NCBI GenBank assembly: GCA_035544495.1
Contig: DATKEU010000213.1
Span: 1-17,597, forward strand
DNA length: 17,597 nucleotides
DNA from: DATKEU01 sp035544495
GTDB taxonomy: Bacteria > Myxococcota_A > Polyangia > Fen-1088
Reading direction: 5' to 3'
Shown: piece by piece, positions 8,197 through 17,597 of the stretch
Layout of the letters: each line of letters begins with the position of its first letter
Numbering within the stretch: position 1 is the first letter of the stretch
Notes under the pieces: model-generated
Database searches by the model: none
What the model was told of the DNA's origin: nothing
What the model saw: only the letters and a program-made list of their open reading frames with translations
Translations under genes and position numbers: made by a program

Positions 8197-9357
8197 CGGG
8201 CGCAGCCGCCGCACAAACGTCACGACGACGAACTTGATCAGGCCGGCCCAGGCCAGCACGCCGAACAGGACGGAGACCTTGGCGTAGGGGGCGTGGATGT
8301 CCGCGCGCAGCGGCAGCACCCAGTTCAGGGACGCGACGTAGATGCCGGCCAAGAAAAAGCCGCTCAACGTCGAGTAGACAAGCGCCGTTTTGACGTCGGA
8401 TGCGAAGAGCAGGGGGACGATGCAGATGGAGTACTGGATTCCGAACCCGGGCGTGAGGATGAGGAACATGGCCCAGGCGAGCGCGCCGAGCTCGTAGGCG
8501 GTCCAGCGGGGCCGCAGGCGTGCGGCGATCGCGATGACGACGACACTGGCCAGGATCACGAAGCGACCGTTCGGGATGTATGCCTTGGCGATAGCCGCCA
8601 CCAGGGGCGCGCTCTTGCCGCTCTGGGCGCCGTAGTTGAAGAAAGCGCCCAGCCCCCACTCGTCCCGCACAGAGTTGTACGACACCATGTTCTTGAACAT
8701 GGTGCGCGGAATGGTGAGGAGAAAAGGGAGCGCCGGGATGACGGCCAGGCTGAGACCCGCGAGGAAGCGGGCCATCGCCCGCCACGATCGGCAGCAGGCG
8801 AGGAACGGCGGCACGAGAAAGATCGGGAGAAGCTTGACGTTCATCGCCAGCGCCATCGCGGCGCCGGCCCAGAACGGCGCGCTCTCCTCGATCGCGTAGG
8901 CTGCGAGCAGCGTCAATCCGGCATAGACCGCGTCGGTGTTCCCGTGGTACGCGGCCACGAGGATCGCGGTGAGGCTCACCCCGTAGGCGGCGAACGCCTT
9001 TGCGCCGGCGAGCCGGTCCTTCCGCGCCGCGATCCGATAAATGAGCACGGCGGAGAGCACCTCGACCAGCAACCCCGGCAGCTTCAGCCAGATGCTGAAT
9101 CGGTAGGTGCTGCCTTTGGCCAGCGCGAGGGAGAGCGCCGCCCAGTAGCCAGCGAGCGGCGGGTGGTTGTAAAGCGCGCGCGTCTTGAAGGTCTGACGGA
9201 TGCCCTGATCGAGGATGGCCCGCGCATGGCCCTGCCAGAGCGTGATGTCGTAGCAACCGACGGAGAGCCAGGCCAACACGAAGCGGGCGGCCAGCCCGAC
9301 CGCCCCGATGGCGAATAACGCCCGGATACCCCAGGACGCCCGCGCTCCCCTGCTCAC
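8083..9357 (-). CDS. Multi-pass membrane protein, probable GT-C-type glycosyltransferase
   Basis: This 424-residue protein has about ten hydrophobic segments. After the first membrane segment comes a loop with an acidic residue (D37 in VGCYDITLWQ), then YNHPPL (63-68) and AYHGNTDAVYAGL (136-148). This arrangement, with the first-loop aspartate and an HGNTD element, is what I know from GT-C transferases that use lipid-linked sugars (ALG6/PIG-M-like and bacterial GT39/GT87-like groups). Donor and acceptor are unknown. The last 37 residues (388-424) are hydrophilic and antisense to pssA, so the 3' ends overlap by 114 bases. The start GTG has no clear ribosome-binding site, and a promoter candidate lies almost on top of it. 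By hand count 8281-8700 is about 65% GC, against about 72% for 10081-10320. Adjacent pssA and this gene both act on membrane lipids, perhaps by chance. Confidence 0.75.
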   Translation of the reverse strand: MSRGARASWGIRALFAIGAVGLAARFVLAWLSVGCYDITLWQGHARAILDQGIRQTFKTRALYNHPPLAGYWAALSLALAKGSTYRFSIWLKLPGLLVEVLSAVLIYRIAARKDRLAGAKAFAAYGVSLTAILVAAYHGNTDAVYAGLTLLAAYAIEESAPFWAGAAMALAMNVKLLPIFLVPPFLACCRSWRAMARFLAGLSLAVIPALPFLLTIPRTMFKNMVSYNSVRDEWGLGAFFNYGAQSGKSAPLVAAIAKAYIPNGRFVILASVVVIAIAARLRPRWTAYELGALAWAMFLILTPGFGIQYSICIVPLLFASDVKTALVYSTLSGFFLAGIYVASLNWVLPLRADIHAPYAKVSVLFGVLAWAGLIKFVVVTFVRRLRPSRLGDPQRLADHRAAVQSEQQREGVQGQGAEVDAAAG

Positions 9358-9366
9358 GACGGGCGA

Positions 9367-9395
9367 ATTAATGCCAGACGGGCCTGGCCGGTCAA
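9367..9395 (-). promoter_or_regulatory. Candidate promoter of the membrane protein gene, almost touching its start codon
   Basis: On the minus strand TTGACC (9395-9390) is followed by a 17-base spacer and ATTAAT (9372-9367). The -35 box matches consensus at five of six positions and the -10 at four. Transcription would begin near 9360, only a few bases before the GTG at 9357. The message would then be leaderless or nearly so, consistent with the missing ribosome-binding site. Confidence 0.4.
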
Positions 9396-9427
9396 GTCTG
9401 CGTTTGTAAAATTGCCGGGGCGCCGAT

Positions 9428-10072
9428 TTATTTCGTGTTGGCGATCACTGCGGCCCACGCTGGGCGGGCTGTGACGCGCTGGAACCAGGCGGCGGCGTGC
9501 GGGCGGTCGGCGAAGGGGTCGCCGGGGAGCCGGAGCTTCAGCGACGTGATGATGGCGGCGTTGGAGAGGTCGGCGAGGGAGAAGGCGCCGGCCAGATACG
9601 GCTGCTTGGCCAGCACGGACTCCATCACGCTGACGGCGCGGGCGATCTTCTGCAGCGCCGCCTCGGCGGCCCAGGGGACGCGCTTGGCCTCGTCGCCGAG
9701 GGGACCGAAGTTGAAGTAGTCGGCGTAGGCGGGGTAAAGGCCCGTCGACGCGAAGTCGCACCAGCGCAGCACCTGGGCGCGGGCCTGGGTCGTGGCGGGC
9801 GTGCCGTCCGCGGGCGGCAGCAGCTTGGCCTCGGGATACTTCTCGCCGATGTACCAGAGGATGGCGTCGGACTCGGGCAGCGTGAAGCCGTCGTCGTCGA
9901 CGAGGACCGGAATCTTCGCGTGCGGGTTGACGGCCACGAAATCGGGGCGGCGCTGCTCGCCCTTGGCCAGATCGACCGGGACGAGCTCGAACGGGACGCC
10001 GGCCTCGGTCAGCGCCGCGCGCAGCTTGAGCGTGTTGAACGAACGGAGGTTGGTGGAGCCATAGAGTTTCAT
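9428..10072 (-). CDS. Glutathione S-transferase-family protein
   Basis: This 214-residue cytosolic protein has the GST layout. A thioredoxin-like N-terminal domain (about 1-80) carries the cis-proline element KIPVLVDD (P55) and the glutathione-binding ES pair (E67, S68) in LPESDAILWYIGEKYP. A helical C-terminal domain (about 95-210) contains the N-capping-like SLADLSNA segment. The catalytic residue near the N-terminus is probably a serine (S6 or S11 in YGSTNLRSFN), as in theta-like bacterial GSTs. Neither the substrate nor glutathione use can be shown. The start ATG has a good ribosome-binding site inside the 13-base gap after the helicase gene, so the two are probably co-transcribed. Alternative roles in this fold include stringent-starvation-like or disulfide-reductase proteins. 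Confidence 0.86.
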   Translation of the reverse strand: MKLYGSTNLRSFNTLKLRAALTEAGVPFELVPVDLAKGEQRRPDFVAVNPHAKIPVLVDDDGFTLPESDAILWYIGEKYPEAKLLPPADGTPATTQARAQVLRWCDFASTGLYPAYADYFNFGPLGDEAKRVPWAAEAALQKIARAVSVMESVLAKQPYLAGAFSLADLSNAAIITSLKLRLPGDPFADRPHAAAWFQRVTARPAWAAVIANTK

Positions 10073-10079
10073 CGCCGTT

Positions 10080-10084
10080 TCCTT
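10080..10084 (-). promoter_or_regulatory. Ribosome-binding site of the GST-like gene
   Basis: AAGGA on the minus strand lies 7 bases before the ATG at 10072. It sits in the 13-base gap after the helicase stop codon, so the GST-like gene can be translated from the helicase transcript. Confidence 0.6.
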
Positions 10085-10085
10085 G

Positions 10086-12479
10086 TCAGCTCTTGGTGAG
10101 AAAGCGGGCGAGGATGGTCTTCACGCCCACCGTGGCAAATCGCATGGTCACTTTCATGTCGGCGCCGGCGGCCTGCCAGCCGCGCACCTCGCCCACGCCG
10201 AACTGCGGGTGGCGCAGCTTGGCGCCGATCCGCAGGCCGCTCGGCTCGGCCTCGTGGTCATAGTCGACGACGATCTCGCCGGGCGCGGACGCGCGCTTGG
10301 CCGGGGCTGGCGCGGCCGCCGGCCGGCCGGTCGCCACGCGGCGCGCCTGGATGCCGGCATTGCTGCCGAAGCGGTTGCGGTCGCCGGCCTCGTCGCCACC
10401 GTCGCGGCTCCAGCGGCCGCCCCACGGGCCCTGCCCTTCGCTGTCGCCGTAATAACCGACCGGGCGCTCCATCACGATCGCTTCGATGCAGTCCTCGGGC
10501 AGCTCCCGCAAGAAGCGGCTGGGCACGCCCGGCAGCTCCTGGCCGGACAGACGGCGGCGGCGCACGCGCGACAGCGTCAGGTGCTGGCGCGCGCGCGTGA
10601 CGGCCACGTAGCAGAGGCGGCGCTCTTCCTCGACGGCGGAGTCGTCGTCGACGCTGCGGGCGTGCGGGAAGATGCGCTCTTCCAGGCCGGTGATGTACAC
10701 GGTCGGGAACTCCAGACCCTTGGCGGTGTGCACGGTCATCAGCGACACGGCGCCCTTCTCGGGGTCGTACCCGTCGACGTCGGAGGCGAGCGCGATCCGC
10801 TCGAGGAAGCCCGACAGCGACGGCTCCTCGGCCTCTTTCTCGTACTCGCGCATCTGCGCCACCAGCTCCAGCAGGTTCTCGATGCGCCCTTCCGCCTCCA
10901 GCGAGGATTCAGCGGCCAGGCTGTCCCGATAGCCGGTCTCCTCCAGCACCTTCTCGGCCAGCGCCGCCGGGCCCAGGTCGGCTCCTTCCGTGCGCAGCTT
11001 GGTCATCAGCTCGACGAAGGCCGCCACCTTCTTGCGTGGGCCCGAGCCGAGAATGCCCGGATCGGTGGTCGCTTCCGTCAGCGCGGTCCAGGCCGGCACC
11101 TTCTTCTCGTAGATGAGGCCGGTGATGCGATCGACGGTGCTGTCGCCGATCCCGCGCGGCGGCGTGTTGATGATCCGCTGCAGGGCCATCCCGTCGGCGG
11201 GGTTGGCGATGGCGCGCAGATAGCAGATCAGGTCCTTGATCTCCGCGCGATCGAAGAAGCGCGTGCCGCCGACGACGATGTAGGGGAGGTTCCGCGCGCG
11301 CAGGGCGTCCTCGAGAACGCGCGACTGGGCGTTGGTCCGGTAGAAGACAGCGAAGTCGCGCGGGCTGGATCCCTCCTGCAGCGCCGCCGCGATGCGGGCG
11401 GCAACGAACTCCGCCTCGTCGCGCTCGGTCTCGCCCTCGAACATGATGATGGGCGCGCCGTCGCCTGCCTCGGTGAACAGGCGCTTGGGCCGCCGTTCGG
11501 TGTTGCGCTCGATGACGGCGTTGGCGGCGCGCAGGATGTTGCCGGTCGAGCGATAGTTCTGCTCCAGCTTGACCACCTTCGCGCCCGGGTGGTCGCTCTC
11601 GAAGTCCAGGATGTTGCGAATGTCTGCGCCGCGCCATTTGTAGATCGACTGGTCCTCGTCGCCGACGACGGTGAGGCTGCCGGTCCGGCGCGACAGGTAG
11701 CGCACCAGCCGGTATTGCACGCTGTTGGTGTCCTGGAATTCGTCGACCAGCACATGATCGAAACGGTCGAGGATCTCGTGCGTGCCGGCGGCGTCGGCGG
11801 CGCACAGGCGCAGCGCCGTCATCAGCAGGCCGCCGAAGTCGGTGGCGTTGGCCGCGGCCATTCGCTCCTCGTACAGCTTGTACGCCTTGGCGACGACGTC
11901 ATCGAAGTAGTCGCCGGGCTGGTAATCGCCGGCGGCCGTGCCCTGGTTCTTGGCCCTGTCGATGGCCGACATCACCTGGCGCACCGGGAACATCCGCTCG
12001 GGCACCTTCAGATCCGCCAGCACGCGCGTGATCAATCGCTTCTGATCGTCGTCGTCGTAGATGACGAAGTCGCGCTTGAACCCGATGGCCTGCCCCCACT
12101 GGCGCAGGAGGCGCGCCGAGATGGAATGGAACGTCCCCACCCACAGTCCGGCGGTGCCGAGATTCAGCTTCGCGCCAAGCAGGCGCCCGGCGCGCTCGCG
12201 CAGCTCGCCCGCCGCCTTGTTGGTGAAGGTGACGGCCATGATCCGGCGCGGATCGGCCCCCGCGGCGATCAGGCGCGCCAGACGAAAGGTGATGACGCGC
12301 GTCTTGCCCGACCCCGCGCCGGCGACGACCAGGAGCGGCTTGCCGGGATAGACGACCGCCTCCAGCTGCGCCGAGTTCAGCTCGCGGGCCAGCGCCTCGC
12401 GCGAGAACGGGCCGCTGGCGACGTCGCGCGCGGGCGGAGGTACCGTCGCGGGCGCGGACTTCGCCTCCACATCCATCAC
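10086..12479 (-). CDS. uvrD: UvrD/PcrA-type superfamily 1A DNA helicase
   Basis: This 797-residue 3'-5' DNA helicase belongs to the UvrD/PcrA group, which works in nucleotide excision and mismatch repair and clears replication-transcription conflicts. Visible motifs in order: Q-motif region LNSAQLEAV (34-42), Walker A AGAGSGKT (53-60), TFTNKAA (84-90), GTFHS (115-119), Walker B DEFQDTN (246-252), GDEDQSIYKWRGA (273-285), QNYRST (307-312), MTVHTAKGLEF (581-591) and VAVTRARQHL (625-634). A Gly/Ala-rich linker (about 675-735) leads to a C-terminal Tudor-like domain (about 738-797, GAKLRHPQFGVGEV), which in PcrA/UvrD contacts RNA polymerase. Length and layout match PcrA. The first codon is GTG, directly followed by ATG, so the start could be one codon later. 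The N-terminus is about 25 residues longer than usual. Confidence 0.95.
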   Translation of the reverse strand: MMDVEAKSAPATVPPPARDVASGPFSREALARELNSAQLEAVVYPGKPLLVVAGAGSGKTRVITFRLARLIAAGADPRRIMAVTFTNKAAGELRERAGRLLGAKLNLGTAGLWVGTFHSISARLLRQWGQAIGFKRDFVIYDDDDQKRLITRVLADLKVPERMFPVRQVMSAIDRAKNQGTAAGDYQPGDYFDDVVAKAYKLYEERMAAANATDFGGLLMTALRLCAADAAGTHEILDRFDHVLVDEFQDTNSVQYRLVRYLSRRTGSLTVVGDEDQSIYKWRGADIRNILDFESDHPGAKVVKLEQNYRSTGNILRAANAVIERNTERRPKRLFTEAGDGAPIIMFEGETERDEAEFVAARIAAALQEGSSPRDFAVFYRTNAQSRVLEDALRARNLPYIVVGGTRFFDRAEIKDLICYLRAIANPADGMALQRIINTPPRGIGDSTVDRITGLIYEKKVPAWTALTEATTDPGILGSGPRKKVAAFVELMTKLRTEGADLGPAALAEKVLEETGYRDSLAAESSLEAEGRIENLLELVAQMREYEKEAEEPSLSGFLERIALASDVDGYDPEKGAVSLMTVHTAKGLEFPTVYITGLEERIFPHARSVDDDSAVEEERRLCYVAVTRARQHLTLSRVRRRRLSGQELPGVPSRFLRELPEDCIEAIVMERPVGYYGDSEGQGPWGGRWSRDGGDEAGDRNRFGSNAGIQARRVATGRPAAAPAPAKRASAPGEIVVDYDHEAEPSGLRIGAKLRHPQFGVGEVRGWQAAGADMKVTMRFATVGVKTILARFLTKS

Positions 12480-12541
12480 GCGCTACTTTGTCAGACCGGA
12501 GGCGGCGATTCGAGATTGAAAACGATCGCGCGCCGTCGGCG

Positions 12542-13466
12542 TCATGGATGCGCCTGCGGCGCCAGCTCCCCGGCTTCGATCCGCACGGGCAGGCCGTTCT
12601 GTGGCGGCGGCAGCGGGCACGTCGCGTAAGGCGTGAACGCGCACGGCGGCGAGAACGCCTTGTTGAAATCCAGCTCGACCCGACCGTCGCGCGGCAGCGG
12701 CGTATAGAGGAACCGCCCGCCGCCGTACGTCTCGCGCCCGCTGGTCTGGTCGCGAAAGACGAAGAACAGCTCGGTGTCGGCCGGCGCCTCGAGGACCGCG
12801 TCCAGGCGCAGCTCGTGTCCGTCGAGCGTGAACACGACCGCGCCCGGGCTCTCCATCGTCTGCGCCGGTCCGACGGCGCTGGGCACCGTGATCGACACCG
12901 GGCGCGCGTGAGGCACGAAGCGCGCCTGCACCCGGTACGCCGGTCGAATGGGGAAGAAGCGCAGTCCGGTGAACGCGCGCCGCGCCGGGCTGGCGCTGTC
13001 CTTCAGCCGCACGCCCAGCTTGCCGGCCCGCTTGATCACCTGCAGCGACATCGTGCCCAGCATCAGCACGTCGGGCGGCCCCGGATCATCGGGGCGCAGC
13101 TCGGCGCGGGTCACGGGCTTGCCGTCGATCGCCCCCGAAACGCCGCTCGCCAGCTCGACGCTCACGCGCCCGTCGCGCACCGTCACCGTCCCGGCGTGCG
13201 CCGGCGCTCCGGCCGGCAGCACGATGTCGGCGCGCGGGTCGCTGCCCAGGCGGTTGGCGCCGTCCTCGAGCCAGGAGAGCCCCACCAGCGACAGCCAGCC
13301 GCGCTCGCCGCGCAGGCGCGCCTCGCGATCCTTTCGGTGCTGCTCGAGCTCACGGACGTACGCATCGTCCGGATCGCCCGCGCCCGCCGACGCGTCGGCC
13401 ATCAGCACGCCCGCCAGCGCCGCTGCCCAACAGAGTCCGTGCACGAGGCTCGCCCGCCCACGAAGG

Positions 13467-13474
<8 letters not shown>
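12542..13474 (-). CDS. Predicted exported DUF1684 protein
   Basis: This 310-residue protein matches what I know of DUF1684 (PF07920). It has an N-terminal GERGWLSLVGLSWLEDGAN segment (56-74), GLRFFPIRPAYRV in the middle, TYGGGRFLY near residue 250, and the signature C-terminal DFNKAFSPPCAFTPYATCP (269-287) followed by LPPPQN. C278 and C286 are the conserved pair. The N-terminus has arginines, a hydrophobic stretch and ADASAGA, consistent with a signal peptide, so it probably acts outside the cytoplasm. The biochemical role of the family is unknown to me. The GTG start overlaps the cysN stop by 8 bases, so it is likely translated from the cys message. A later GTG (13444) would remove the positive N-terminus and is less likely. 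A 62-base gap separates its stop from the helicase start. Confidence 0.85.
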
Positions 13475-15277
<1,803 letters not shown>

Positions 15278-15278
<1 letters not shown>

Positions 15279-16189
15279 CACATGTAACCCTTTCGCCGCA
15301 GCTCCTCGAGGCCGTGCTTGCCGTCCTGCAGGCGGCCCGAGCGCTCGGCGATGTTCTTCAGCGCCCCGCTCTTGAGCTCGGCGATGATCTCGGCGACGTT
15401 CTTCGACGTGCTCTTGATGGGCGCCTGGCAGGGCCCGCAGCCGAGGCTGCGGTAGCGGGTGCCGCTCCCCTGGTCGTAGTACAGCGAAACGGTCGGGATG
15501 TTCTCGCGCTGGATGTACTCCCAGATGTTGAGCTCGGTCCAGTCGAGCAGCGGGTGGATGCGCACGTGCGTGCCGGGCGCGAAGTCGGTCTTGAACTGGT
15601 TCCAGAACTCGGGCGGCTGATCGCCGACGTCCCAGTTGTCGTTCTTGTCGCGCGGCGAGAAGTAACGCTCCTTCGAACGGCTCCCCTCCTCGTCGGCGCG
15701 CGCGCCCACGATGACGCCCGTGTACGGCTCGCGGTCGGGATCGACCTCGTACTTGCCGGTCTCGAGGTTCATGCGCATGCGGACGCCGGTGCCGTGCAGC
15801 GTGGCGCCGAGCGCGTCGCTCTTGAGGCGCCCGCAACAGGCGGTGCGCAGCGCCGCCTGCTCCTCCTTCGACATCTGCGGGTTCTTCGCCAGCTTGATCG
15901 GGAAGGTGTCGCCCTCGGCCAGCGCTTGCTTGTTCTGTCCGACGATCATCTGCAGCTTGTACTCGAACGCCAGCCGGTCGCGGTACGCGATCATCTCCGG
16001 CAGCTTGTAGCTGGTGTCGACGTGCACCAGCGGGAACGGGATGTGGCCGAAGAACGCCTTGCGCGCCAGCCACAGCAGCACGGTCGAATCCTTGCCGATC
16101 GACCAGAGCATGCACAGCCGCTCGAAGTGCCGGAACGCCTCCCGAAAGATGTAAACGCTTTGCTGCTCCAGCTCGCTCAGGTGGTCCAT
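15278..16189 (-). CDS. cysD: Sulfate adenylyltransferase subunit 2
   Basis: This 303-residue catalytic subunit of the two-part ATP sulfurylase makes adenylylsulfate (APS) and pyrophosphate from ATP and sulfate. It is a PP-loop ATP pyrophosphatase: the PP motif is SIGKDS (30-35), where many CysD proteins have SGGKDS. Other family landmarks are LARKAFFGHIPFPLVHVDT (41-59), ARADEEGSRSKER (168-180), WTELNIWEYI (227-236), GCGPCQAPI with its cysteines, and the C-terminal LRRKGYM. Length is normal. cysN follows with a one-base overlap (TGATG), so the two subunits are translationally coupled. No good ribosome-binding site precedes the ATG. The 47-base gap to the upstream TPR gene holds no convincing promoter. 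Confidence 0.94.
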
Positions 16190-16236
16190 TGCGAAAACGC
16201 GGGGGACTTTACCTCACGGCCGTCGCCGTCGCATGC

Positions 16237-17597
16237 TCAATTGGGCGCCGCCAAAAGCTCGCGTTCCGCGTCGCGCAGCGTCTGGCGCCACTCGGGATCG
16301 GCGGGGACGGCGGCGACCGCGCGCCGGTACAGCTTGACCGCGTCACCGATGCGGCCGACCCGGCGCAGGTGGTCGCCATAGTCGACCAGCGTCTGGTGGC
16401 AGCCGTCGTGATCATGGCGCAGCGCCGCCTCGAACAGCTCGACGGCGCGCGGCGAGTTGCCGGCGTGGCCGTGCTCGATCGCGGCCTGGTGCAGCGCCCA
16501 GTGATCCTCCGGCTCGATCGACAGCGCCTGGTCATACGCCTCGGCCGCCTCCGGGTGGCGTTCCATCTCGGCATAGATGTCGCCGCGGATCGCCGCCAGG
16601 AAGAACGGATCGCCTCCGCGCTCGGTCGCCGCGCTGATCGCCTCCAGCGCCTCCAGCGTGCGCCCCTGCTCCAGCAGCACCTGGGCCAGCTTCGCGAACC
16701 CCAGGCCATACGTGCTGTCGATCTCCACCACGCGGCGAAACGCCGTCTCGGCGCCGCGCAGGTCGCCCGCCTCCAGGTGCGCGTCGCCCTGCTCCCGCCA
16801 GCCCTCGACGAGAAACGGGTTCAACGTCGTCGCCCGGCGCGCCACCTCCAGCGCCTCGCGGTCGCGCTTGGCGTTCAGCGCCTCGGCCAGCAGCGCCTGC
16901 GCGATCCCCAGCGCCGCCGCCTGCGGCTCCTCCAGCGCCGTGCGCGCCAGGCGCACCGCCTGATCCGGCTGGCCGCTCTCCAGCGCCTCGCGCGCCTGCT
17001 GCAGCGTGGTCAGCGCGGCCCGCAGAGCCGCGTCGATCGTCTGCAGGCGCCGCGCATCCGGATCCTCCGGCACCAGCGCGCGCACGATGCGCAGGCCAAT
17101 CTCCCCCGTCACCGGCGGGGACGGCCCGCCGCCAAGCGCCGCCAGCGCCTCCGCGCGCCAGAAGGCCGCCGTCGCCGTCGCCGCCGCGCCCAGGATCCGG
17201 CGCGCCGCCGCCACGCCGCCCGCGTCGCCGCGCTCGGTAGCCAGCGTGAAGACCAGCGCCGCCGCGTCCAGGCGCGCGTCGTCGTCGCGCGCCGCCAGCG
17301 GCTCCAGCGCCATGGCGTCCTCGAACGCGCGCTCGGCGGTGACCCAATCGCCGCCGCGCACGGCGCGCATCCCGACGGTCAGCAACAGCGCCGGCGTCGG
17401 CGGCACCGCCACGCGCAGCGCCGCGGCCAGGGTCTCGTCGACATCGGACTCGCGGCCGCCGCGTTCCTGCAGCTCGGCCACGTCCAGCCAGTGATCCGCC
17501 ATCGCGGGATCGCGCCGGCAGCGCTCGCGCGCCAGGGCCAGCGGGTCGGACTCGCCCGCCGCCTGCGCGCCCAGCTCGCCCACCAGCACGTGCAGAA
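16237..17597 (-). CDS. TPR-repeat protein, 5' end probably outside the window
   Basis: At least 450 residues of helical repeat protein. The C-terminal half has clear tetratricopeptide spacing with about five consecutive units, for example WREQGDAHLEAGDLRGAE, FAKLAQVLLEQGRTLEAL and the unit ending ALSIEPED. The N-terminal half is also Ala-rich and helical but more degenerate, with TPR-like pieces such as DWVTAERAFEDAMALEP. A GTG at 17589 could start the gene, but the frame stays open to the window edge, so an earlier start is likely. I see no signal peptide, enzyme domain or zinc motif in the visible part. TPRs usually mediate protein contacts; partner and role are unknown. The stop lies 47 bases upstream of cysD on the same strand, so co-transcription is possible, but a functional link to sulfate activation is not shown. 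Confidence 0.85.
   Translation of the reverse strand, partial: LHVLVGELGAQAAGESDPLALARERCRRDPAMADHWLDVAELQERGGRESDVDETLAAALRVAVPPTPALLLTVGMRAVRGGDWVTAERAFEDAMALEPLAARDDDARLDAAALVFTLATERGDAGGVAAARRILGAAATATAAFWRAEALAALGGGPSPPVTGEIGLRIVRALVPEDPDARRLQTIDAALRAALTTLQQAREALESGQPDQAVRLARTALEEPQAAALGIAQALLAEALNAKRDREALEVARRATTLNPFLVEGWREQGDAHLEAGDLRGAETAFRRVVEIDSTYGLGFAKLAQVLLEQGRTLEALEAISAATERGGDPFFLAAIRGDIYAEMERHPEAAEAYDQALSIEPEDHWALHQAAIEHGHAGNSPRAVELFEAALRHDHDGCHQTLVDYGDHLRRVGRIGDAVKLYRRAVAAVPADPEWRQTLRDAERELLAAPN

Noticed and set aside
10083..12629. Plus-strand open frame of 848 codons antisense to the helicase
   Set aside because: It mirrors the helicase gene, with a shadow-frame composition (Gly, Ala, Val, Asp, Arg, His) and no recognisable domain. 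The helicase on the other strand has every expected motif.
15279..16115. Upstream extension of the cysN open frame
   Set aside because: It overlaps cysD in a different frame with no domain. The TGATG junction gives a clear cysN start at 15278.

Overview
The window is a gene-dense stretch of high-GC bacterial chromosome. GC is roughly 65-75% in the stretches I counted by hand. It reads as ordinary housekeeping DNA. I see no rRNA, tRNA, transposase, integrase, phage gene, CRISPR array or plasmid function. High GC, frequent GTG starts, tight gene packing, a CysD/CysN-type sulfate-activation pair with a fused kinase-like domain, and several TPR proteins fit a deltaproteobacterial or myxobacterial relative. 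That placement is an inference and is not secure. No gene-free gap exceeds 300 bases. The largest are 5657-5780, 2248-2354, 9358-9427 and 12480-12541. Layout: (1) Positions 1-2247, plus strand: the 3' part of a SEC-C zinc-finger/TPR protein, a small GGQ release-factor-like protein and a class I SAM-dependent methyltransferase, closely spaced and probably co-transcribed. (2) Positions 2355-4676, plus strand: ilvB and ilvN, the catalytic and regulatory subunits of acetohydroxyacid synthase, abutting with no gap. (3) Positions 4694-5656, minus strand: def then folB (peptide deformylase, dihydroneopterin aldolase). They converge on ilvN across a perfect 12-bp inverted repeat that probably ends both transcripts. 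(4) Positions 5781-8196, plus strand: ribA, mrp and pssA (riboflavin synthesis, Fe-S carrier ATPase, phosphatidylserine synthase). They sit behind a recognisable sigma-70-like promoter, and ribA and mrp overlap by four bases. (5) Positions 8083-9357, minus strand: a multi-pass membrane protein resembling GT-C glycosyltransferases. Its 3' end overlaps that of pssA by 114 bases, and a promoter candidate almost touches its start codon. (6) Positions 9428-17597, all minus strand. In transcription order: a TPR protein open at the right window edge, cysD, cysN with a C-terminal APS-kinase-like domain, a predicted exported DUF1684 protein, a UvrD/PcrA helicase and a glutathione S-transferase-like protein. 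How the genes work together: CysD and CysN form ATP sulfurylase, which makes adenylylsulfate (APS). The fused kinase-like domain keeps the P-loop fold but lacks most recognisable APS-kinase catalytic motifs, so it may not make PAPS. This is the most interesting point in the window. IlvB and IlvN catalyse the first common step of branched-chain amino acid synthesis. RibA and FolB belong to the riboflavin and folate pathways, which both start from GTP. Def and the release-factor-like protein act in translation. I found no clear new multi-gene system. The findings are local oddities worth a check.
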